A stretch of 64,000 nucleotides of DNA from Xanthobacteraceae bacterium (lineage in GTDB: Bacteria > Pseudomonadota > Alphaproteobacteria > Rhizobiales > Xanthobacteraceae). Made by a program: the position numbers and the translations under genes. The DNA is taken from NCBI GenBank assembly GCA_019454205.1, contig CP075369.1, positions 2,356,001 to 2,420,000 of the forward strand. Reading direction: 5' to 3'. Shown here in pieces: positions 58,947-64,000 of this stretch (the first letter of the stretch is position 1; every line of letters starts with the position of its first letter). The notes under the pieces were generated by a model. That model made no database searches and was not told the origin of the DNA. It worked only from the letters and a program-made list of their open reading frames with translations.

Positions 58947-59714
58947 TTACTTCACACGCTTGATAAACGCATCCGGCCAGTAGCTGACACGATCCTTCGC
59001 CGTGCCTTCGTTGAAGGGCCATTTCGGTTCTTCGATCACGAAATCCCGATTCTCCTGCACGAAGGCAAGCGCTGCCTGCCGGGGGTTGTTCTCCGGCCAG
59101 TCCGGCTTCGTCCGCGGCCCGCCGGCCACGATCTCCATCACGCCGTCGGTTGCAACGATATAAGAGTCCTTTGAAACGAGCTGACCATACAAGCGCAACT
59201 CGGCAAGGACGTGGTCTTTCAGATGGTTCGAGTCGAGCATCACCATCACCCGTTCGCCCGGACGCACCATCGCTTTCACCTGGTCGAAAGTGGACTGCGC
59301 AATCGAACTGCCCTCGACCAGCGTAATCAGCGGCTTCATTTCGTGCGCCTCGATAGCAGCGCGGTTATGAGGCCGGATTTCTATATCGATGCCGATCACA
59401 CGGCCCTTACCCATCGCCTTGAACAGGCTGGCGTAAAAAACCAGCGAACCACCATGCGCAACGCCGGTTTCAATCAGCACGTCCGGCTTCACAGCGTAAA
59501 TCACTTCCTGAATACGCATCATGTCGTCCGGTAGCTGGATCACCGGACGCCCGAACCAGCTAAAGCTGTAGATGTATTTCGAATCCCAGGTTGCACGCAC
59601 CCATGCGCGCGACACGGCCGCAAACCCCTCCGCACTGTCGAGCGAATAACGGGTCTCCTTGCCGCCAGCTCGGACGACGACCTCGCCCTTTTCCTCGTCG
59701 ATACTCGTAATCAT
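58947..59714 (-). CDS. CmcI-family (cephalosporin hydroxylase-like) methyltransferase
   Basis: A 255-residue protein of the CmcI/rhamnosyl O-methyltransferase fold. Markers are IYSFSWFGRPVIQLPDDMMR, VLIETGVAHGGSLVFYASLF (SAM site), GRVIGIDIEIRPHNR and VMVMLDSNHLKDHVLAELRL. Members called cephalosporin hydroxylase are mostly SAM-dependent O-methyltransferases, and in a glycan cluster a sugar O-methylation is most likely. It overlaps the SDR gene by four bases. Confidence 0.85.
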   Translation of the reverse strand: MITSIDEEKGEVVVRAGGKETRYSLDSAEGFAAVSRAWVRATWDSKYIYSFSWFGRPVIQLPDDMMRIQEVIYAVKPDVLIETGVAHGGSLVFYASLFKAMGKGRVIGIDIEIRPHNRAAIEAHEMKPLITLVEGSSIAQSTFDQVKAMVRPGERVMVMLDSNHLKDHVLAELRLYGQLVSKDSYIVATDGVMEIVAGGPRTKPDWPENNPRQAALAFVQENRDFVIEEPKWPFNEGTAKDRVSYWPDAFIKRVK

Positions 59715-60526
59715 GTTGCAACCTCGGACGGCTCCGGTTCGAGCGAGCGCACATAGGTTTGCTCGAATGTCCGGGGCGAAAACTGAAACTCTTCACGAAT
59801 GCGCGCGATATCGATAGCGGGGAAACGCGTCGCCGGGGCATCTGGGGCAAAAACGGTTTCCGCCGCAAGATATTTCCGCACCAGCACGGCGATTTCATCG
59901 TTGGTCGTGTTGGCGCCCGACGCCACGTTATAAAGACGCTGTCCGCCGCGCAGCGCAATCTGCTCCATAACCGCAACCGCATCTTCCACGGCGATATAGT
60001 CCTTCGCGGAGTCGGGCGCGGTGCGAAACACGATCCGGCCAGTCCTGCGCGCCTCCTCCACCACGCTCGGCAGAAAAGCCACCGGCTTTGCACCGGGCCC
60101 TATTGCGTTCGACAACCGCACGGCGCGGAACGCAGCGTTGTCGTGCGCCAGCACCAGCGCTTCTCCGGTCAGCTTGGTCAGATTGTAGAGATGATCCAAC
60201 CCCGGCCTTACGGACAAGACCGCGTTCTCGCCGGTCCTTACCGCTCCGTCATAGACTCGCGCAGAAGAAAGATAGAGAAATGATTCCGCCCGATATCTTT
60301 TCAGGATATCGGTCAGCACGAACACCTGAGACTCAACCGTCGCCTCTGGTTCGTTCCTGAAATTGGCGGTGATCCCGATGCAGAAAATCGCGTGTCCGAT
60401 CATGGTATCGGGCTTCGGCATCGTGGAGCGCGTCGCCGCTATGACTTCGTGCCCCTGCCGGCGTAAATGCCGCGTGAGATGACGCCCGACGAATCCGTTC
60501 GATCCGAATACGGTGAAACGTGCCAT
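59711..60526 (-). CDS. NAD-dependent epimerase/dehydratase (sugar 4-ketoreductase-like SDR)
   Basis: A 271-residue SDR: FGSNGFVGRHL at the N-terminus, LYLSSARVYDG with the catalytic Ser, and YNLTKLTGEAL with the Tyr-x3-Lys pair. DYIAVEDAVAVMEQIALRGG and YNVASGANTTNDEIA follow. Placed just after a 3,5-epimerase, it is the expected 4-ketoreductase that finishes the nucleotide sugar. It starts 3 bp after that gene stops. Confidence 0.86.
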   Translation of the reverse strand: MARFTVFGSNGFVGRHLTRHLRRQGHEVIAATRSTMPKPDTMIGHAIFCIGITANFRNEPEATVESQVFVLTDILKRYRAESFLYLSSARVYDGAVRTGENAVLSVRPGLDHLYNLTKLTGEALVLAHDNAAFRAVRLSNAIGPGAKPVAFLPSVVEEARRTGRIVFRTAPDSAKDYIAVEDAVAVMEQIALRGGQRLYNVASGANTTNDEIAVLVRKYLAAETVFAPDAPATRFPAIDIARIREEFQFSPRTFEQTYVRSLEPEPSEVAT

Positions 60527-60529
60527 TCG

Positions 60530-61078
60530 CTACCCGCCTCTCCCGAACATCGCTCGCAGCGAAGGGTGCGAGCGGTCCGCGTCCGAGATCACCGGGTTCG
60601 CCACCGGCCATGGAATATTGAGTTCGGGATCGTTCCACGCAATGCCGCGCGCACTGGCCGGAACGTAGAACGCCGACATCAGATAGAGCACGGTGGAGTC
60701 GTCCTCCAGCGTTTGGAAGCCATGCGCGATGCCGTCCGGCACATACAGCGCGCGGTGATTTGCGGCAGAGAGTTCAAAACCCTCCCACTTGCCAAACGTC
60801 GGCGAATTCTCGCGCACGTCCACCAGTACGTCGAAGATCGCGCCCGACGCGCAGCGGATCAGCTTGATCTCGCCATGCGGCGGCACCTGATAATGCAGAC
60901 CGCGCATCGTACCCCGTTTCGTATTGCGGGAGAAATTATGCTGCGGCCAGTTCGTGTTCAGTCCGGCAGCGGAAAACTCGCGCTCGCAGAACGCGCGCGC
61001 AAAACTGCCGCGCATATCTTCCGAGACATCGGTCTCGACGATGAAAACGCCTGCGATGATTGCCGGGACGAAACGCAT
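60530..61078 (-). CDS. dTDP-4-dehydrorhamnose 3,5-epimerase family protein
   Basis: A 182-residue cupin epimerase of the RfbC family. The catalytic His lies in GTMRGLHYQ, the substrate-binding region is KLIRCASGAIFDVLVDVREN, and the Tyr/His set is in YVPDGIAHGFQTLEDDSTVLYL. Here it would act on CDP-4-keto-6-deoxy-sugar at C3/C5. The ATG at 61078 gives the usual family start and leaves 8 bp from the upstream C-methyltransferase; a longer start at 61135 would overlap that gene. Confidence 0.9.
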   Translation of the reverse strand: MRFVPAIIAGVFIVETDVSEDMRGSFARAFCEREFSAAGLNTNWPQHNFSRNTKRGTMRGLHYQVPPHGEIKLIRCASGAIFDVLVDVRENSPTFGKWEGFELSAANHRALYVPDGIAHGFQTLEDDSTVLYLMSAFYVPASARGIAWNDPELNIPWPVANPVISDADRSHPSLRAMFGRGG

Positions 61079-61086
61079 GGACACCG

Positions 61087-62316
61087 TCAGAAAATCCGCA
61101 GGTGCGGAACGGCGGTGACGAAGCGCCCTCCCCATTCGCGGACCTGTTCGAGCTGCGAAGAAACCTCGTCCGTCAGGTTCCAGGGCAGGATCAGAACATA
61201 GTCGGGCCGCTCAGCAAAGATGCGCGAAGGCGCCGCGACCGGGATATGGCTGCCGGGCAGAAACAGGTTCTGCTTGTGCGGATTCGCGTCCGCTACAAAA
61301 GAAATGAGATCGCCGCCGATTGCGCAATAATTCAGGAGCGTGTTGCCCTTCGCCGCCGCGCCGTAGCCCGCGACCTTCTTCCCCTGCGCCTTCGCGGCGC
61401 GAAGAAAACGCAGCAGATCGTCGCGAATCCGGTCCACTTTCGCGGCGAAGCCTTCGTAGGCGGCCGCACTCTCGTAGCCTTTCGCGCGCTCGGTCTCGAG
61501 CAACTTCGTCACGTTCGCGGAAGGCGATGCGAATGCCGCCGGGTGTCCGGCATGGATGCGCAGCGAACCGCCGTGGGTCGGAATCTCCTCGACGTCGTAG
61601 ATCGTGAGGCCGTGCGCTGCGAACACGCGCTGCACCGTCACCAACGAAAGATAAGAGTAGTGTTCGTGATAGATGGTGTCGAACTGCGTGTTCTCGATCA
61701 TCTGCATCAGATGGGGGAATTCCATCGTGATGGTGCCGCGCGGCTTTAACGCCAGCGCAAGGCCCGCGACGAAGTCGTTCAGGTCGGGCACATGCGCGAG
61801 CACATTGTTGCCGATCAGTAGATCGGCCTGCTTTCCTTCCGCCGTCAGTTTCTTCGCCGTTTCCACGCCGAAGAAGCGCTGCCACGTCGGAATACCCTTC
61901 GCTTCCGCGGCCTCCGCCACCGTATGCGCCGGCTCGACGCCGAGCACCGGGATGTCGAGCGCGCGGAAATATTGCAGCAGGTAGCCGTCGTTGCTTGCGA
62001 TCTCGACCACGAGGCTTTTCGCGCCGAGCGAGAGCTTCTTCGCGATCGTCTCCGCATACTGCTTCGCATGCGCGAGCCAGGATTGCGAATAGGAGGAGAA
62101 ATAAACGTAATCGTCGAAGATTTCCTCCGGCTTCCCGAACGGCTCGATCTGCACCAGGAAACATTCGTCGCAAACGAAGGTTTTCAGCGGGAAGCGCGGC
62201 TCCGCGCCGCCGAGTTGCTCTTTCTTCAGAAACGAATTGGAGACCGGGCTAAGGCCCAAATCGACCAGCACGCGCGAGAGCGGCGCCGAACAGAACCTGC
62301 AACGAGCCTGCGCCAT
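61087..62316 (-). CDS. Sugar C-methyltransferase (TylC3/NovU-like, SAM-dependent)
   Basis: A 409-residue enzyme of the NDP-ketosugar C-methyltransferase family. An N-terminal zinc site is formed by CRFC and CDEC (about residues 6-55). The SAM domain has VEIASNDGYLLQYFRALDI and ADLLIGNNVLAHVPDLNDF. The C-terminal domain (KKVAGYGAAAKGNTLLNYC, YVLILPWNLTDEV) is diagnostic. It adds a methyl branch to carbon 3 (or 5) of a 4-keto-deoxysugar. The ATG at 62316 opens just before the zinc site; the stop of rfbG is 5 bp upstream. Confidence 0.9.
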   Translation of the reverse strand: MAQARCRFCSAPLSRVLVDLGLSPVSNSFLKKEQLGGAEPRFPLKTFVCDECFLVQIEPFGKPEEIFDDYVYFSSYSQSWLAHAKQYAETIAKKLSLGAKSLVVEIASNDGYLLQYFRALDIPVLGVEPAHTVAEAAEAKGIPTWQRFFGVETAKKLTAEGKQADLLIGNNVLAHVPDLNDFVAGLALALKPRGTITMEFPHLMQMIENTQFDTIYHEHYSYLSLVTVQRVFAAHGLTIYDVEEIPTHGGSLRIHAGHPAAFASPSANVTKLLETERAKGYESAAAYEGFAAKVDRIRDDLLRFLRAAKAQGKKVAGYGAAAKGNTLLNYCAIGGDLISFVADANPHKQNLFLPGSHIPVAAPSRIFAERPDYVLILPWNLTDEVSSQLEQVREWGGRFVTAVPHLRIF

Positions 62317-62321
62317 GACGA

Positions 62322-63401
62322 TCAGGCCGCGCCGGAAGCGAACCGCTCGATCTGCGAAAGCGAGAACGCGCGCATGTCGTTCTTGCCTTCGTAGAAGGCG
62401 CGATACCAGTCGGTAGTCCACTCCAGGCTTTGCTCGAACGAAAGCCGCGGCTTCCAGCCGAGAAATTCGTTCGCGCGCGCGCTGTCGAGGAGCAGCAAGC
62501 CTGCTTCGTGCGGCGCGGCGGCGTTCTTTTCGATTTCAAAACCCGCGCCGCTTCCCCAGCGCTTCGCGAACAGGCGCGTCACGGTTTCGACGTCGTGGAT
62601 TTCTTCCGGCGGCGGACCGAAGTTCCAGCCGCCGGCAAACTTCGCACCGTCATTTTCCCAAAGCCGCTCCGCCAGCATCAGGTAGCCGCGCACCGGATCG
62701 AGTACGTGCTGCCACGCACGCACCGCTTTCGGATGGCGCAGATGCACCTTCTCACCGCGCGCGAAGGCGCGGAAAATGTCCGGCACCAGCCGCGCTTCCG
62801 ACCAGTCGCCGCCGCCGATCACATTGCCCGCCCGAACGCTCGCCACCCGCACGCTCGCCTTCGCAAAAAAGGAATTGCGATAGGCGGAAGTGACGAGTTC
62901 GGCCGCTCCCTTGCTCGCGGAATACGGATCGTGTCCGCCCATCGGATCATCTTCGCGATAGCCGCGCGTCGTCTCTTTATTCTCGTAGCACTTGTCGCTG
63001 GTCACGTTGACGATGACGCGCACCTTGCCGCCATGCTTCTCGTTGAGAACCCGCACGGCGTCCAGCACATGCACCGTGCCCATCACGTTGGTCGCGAACG
63101 TCTCGACCGGCTCTTTATATGAGGGCAGCACCAGCGCCTGCGCGGCGGCGTGGATAACGATGTCGGGACCATGCGCGCGGATCGAGTTTGCAAGCGCATC
63201 ACGATCGGCAAGATCGGCGAACCGTCCGTTTGCGCGCGATAGCCGCGCTGCTTCAAAGAAACTCGCCTCTGTCGCGGGCGGCAGTGAATAGCCGGACAAC
63301 TCGGCGCCCATCTGTTCCAGCCAGAGCGCCATCCATCCGCCCTTGAAGCCGGTGTGCCCCGTGAGAAAAACCCGTTTTCCCCGCCAGAAGTCCGCGTTCA
63401 T
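62322..63401 (-). CDS. rfbG: CDP-glucose 4,6-dehydratase
   Basis: A 359-residue extended SDR making CDP-4-keto-6-deoxyglucose. It shows VFLTGHTGFKGGWMALWLEQ at the N-terminus, the RfbG-specific HAAAQALVLPSYKEP, NVTSDKCYEN and DPYSASKGAAELV with Tyr-x3-Lys. RAGNVIGGGDWSEARLVPDI and RAWQHVLDPVRGYL are hallmark stretches. The start at 63401 shares one base with the rfbF stop (TGATG). Confidence 0.95.
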   Translation of the reverse strand: MNADFWRGKRVFLTGHTGFKGGWMALWLEQMGAELSGYSLPPATEASFFEAARLSRANGRFADLADRDALANSIRAHGPDIVIHAAAQALVLPSYKEPVETFATNVMGTVHVLDAVRVLNEKHGGKVRVIVNVTSDKCYENKETTRGYREDDPMGGHDPYSASKGAAELVTSAYRNSFFAKASVRVASVRAGNVIGGGDWSEARLVPDIFRAFARGEKVHLRHPKAVRAWQHVLDPVRGYLMLAERLWENDGAKFAGGWNFGPPPEEIHDVETVTRLFAKRWGSGAGFEIEKNAAAPHEAGLLLLDSARANEFLGWKPRLSFEQSLEWTTDWYRAFYEGKNDMRAFSLSQIERFASGAA

Positions 63402-64000
63402 CACCAGACTTTCCAGCCCGCCCCGGATTTCTGCCACATCTCGTTCAGCACATCCTTGTCGCGCTGCGAATCCATCGCATGCCAGAAGCCGGGATGACGA
63501 TAGGCGTGCAGTTCGCCCTCGCCCGCGAGGCGCTCCAACGGCTTGCGCTCCCAGATCGTGGCGTCGCCGTCGATGTAGTCGAACACTTTCGGCGAGAGCA
63601 CGAAGAAGCCGCCATTGATCCAGCCGCCGTCGCCCAGCGGTTTTTCCTGAAACGCGCTGACGCGATCCTGCTCCAGCCGCAATCCGCCGAAGCGCCCGGC
63701 GGGCTGCACTGCGGTCAACGTCGCGATCTTGCCGTGCGCGGCATGGAATTTCTCCAGCGCGCGAATATCGACATTGCCGACGCCGTCGCCGTAGGTGACG
63801 TGGAAAGCCGCATCATTCTCGACGAAACGCTTCGCGCGTTTGATGCGGCCGCCGGTCTGCGTGTTGTCGCCGGTGTCGATCAGCGTCACCCGCCACGGTT
63901 CGCCGGCTGCGTTGTGTACTTCCATCTTGTTCTTCGCGATGTCGAAGGTGACGTCGGCGTTGTGCAGAAAGTAGTTCGCGAAGAATTCCTTGATCATGTA
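63401..64000 (-). CDS. rfbF: Glucose-1-phosphate cytidylyltransferase (5' end outside the window)
   Basis: The last 199 residues of RfbF, which makes CDP-glucose from CTP and glucose-1-phosphate. Visible blocks are LIDTGDNTQTGGRIKRA, FHVTYGDGVGNVDI, FQEKPLGDGGWINGGFFVLS, IWERKPLERLAGEGELHAYR and GFWHAMDSQRDKD. The N-terminal nucleotide-binding motif lies beyond the right edge. It is the most upstream gene seen in the rfbF-rfbG operon. Confidence 0.94.
   Translation of the reverse strand, partial: YMIKEFFANYFLHNADVTFDIAKNKMEVHNAAGEPWRVTLIDTGDNTQTGGRIKRAKRFVENDAAFHVTYGDGVGNVDIRALEKFHAAHGKIATLTAVQPAGRFGGLRLEQDRVSAFQEKPLGDGGWINGGFFVLSPKVFDYIDGDATIWERKPLERLAGEGELHAYRHPGFWHAMDSQRDKDVLNEMWQKSGAGWKVW

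Overview
The window is high-GC chromosomal DNA from an alphaproteobacterium of the order Hyphomicrobiales (Rhizobiales), most like the Bradyrhizobiaceae/Xanthobacteraceae side. The evidence is a 5-aminolevulinate synthase (C4 haem pathway), the CtrA cell-cycle proteins CtrA, SciP and ChpT, clustered GANTC (CcrM-type) sites upstream of ctrA, an EipA/DUF1134 protein, a PmtA-like phospholipid methyltransferase, and several conserved unknowns that I associate with this group. There is no rRNA, phage, IS transposase or CRISPR array. There is one tRNA (elongator Met).

Layout. 0-4.1 kb: housekeeping genes (Nudix, phosphoesterase, Hyi-like isomerase, EamA transporter), then sciP. 4.2-6.4 kb: fliK-flgD on the minus strand. 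6.6-8.6 kb: mnmA, a PmtA-like methyltransferase and tRNA-Met. 8.7-14.1 kb: a tight four-gene operon with two tandem paralogous membrane proteins, a GMC oxidoreductase and an SDR; I cannot match it to a described system. 14.2-16.7 kb: a lytic transglycosylase and hemA. 17.0-24.4 kb: fliF-fliG-fliH-fliN-flbD, then flhA. 24.4-26.3 kb: a GT32 enzyme and an ECF sigma/anti-sigma pair. 26.4-29.2 kb: fliI-fliJ divergent from ctrA. 29.3-32.1 kb: an AT-richer pocket of small and regulatory genes (a DnaJ-finger miniprotein, a small unknown, a PAS-PAS-XRE regulator) plus a hairpin-rich non-coding stretch. 32.1-34.6 kb: an ABC-2 exporter and a secreted protein. 34.6-40.1 kb: chemotaxis operon cheA-cheW-cheY-cheB-cheR. 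40.3-44.7 kb: chpT, cysQ, a YHS protein, eipA and a membrane-anchored coiled-coil protein. 44.9-47.3 kb: molybdate uptake modA-mop-modB-modC. 47.3-47.8 kb: a DUF559 gene bracketed by inverted REP-like elements. 47.8-49.3 kb: an oxidoreductase and a Lys-rich histone-like protein. 49.3-52.0 kb: a MoxR ATPase, a DUF2201 VWA/metallopeptidase and an LCCL protein in one overlapping operon. 53.5-64.0 kb: a surface-glycan locus that makes a CDP-deoxyhexose (rfbF, rfbG, C-methyltransferase, 3,5-epimerase, SDR) and carries methyl-, carbamoyl-, glycosyl- and dioxygenase tailoring enzymes. It runs off the right edge.

How it fits together. Much of the window serves motility and the swarmer-cell programme: the export gate and ATPase, MS-ring and switch, hook-length and hook-cap proteins, the chemotaxis signal path, and the regulators expected to time them (ChpT to CtrA, SciP, FlbD). 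CtrA-like TTAACC sites lie upstream of flhA and ctrA, and a looser one upstream of cheA. The ctrA leader holds a perfect palindrome made of two GANTC sites. The best candidates for undescribed biology are the MoxR-DUF2201-LCCL operon, the tandem-membrane-protein/GMC/SDR operon, and the REP-bracketed DUF559 unit.
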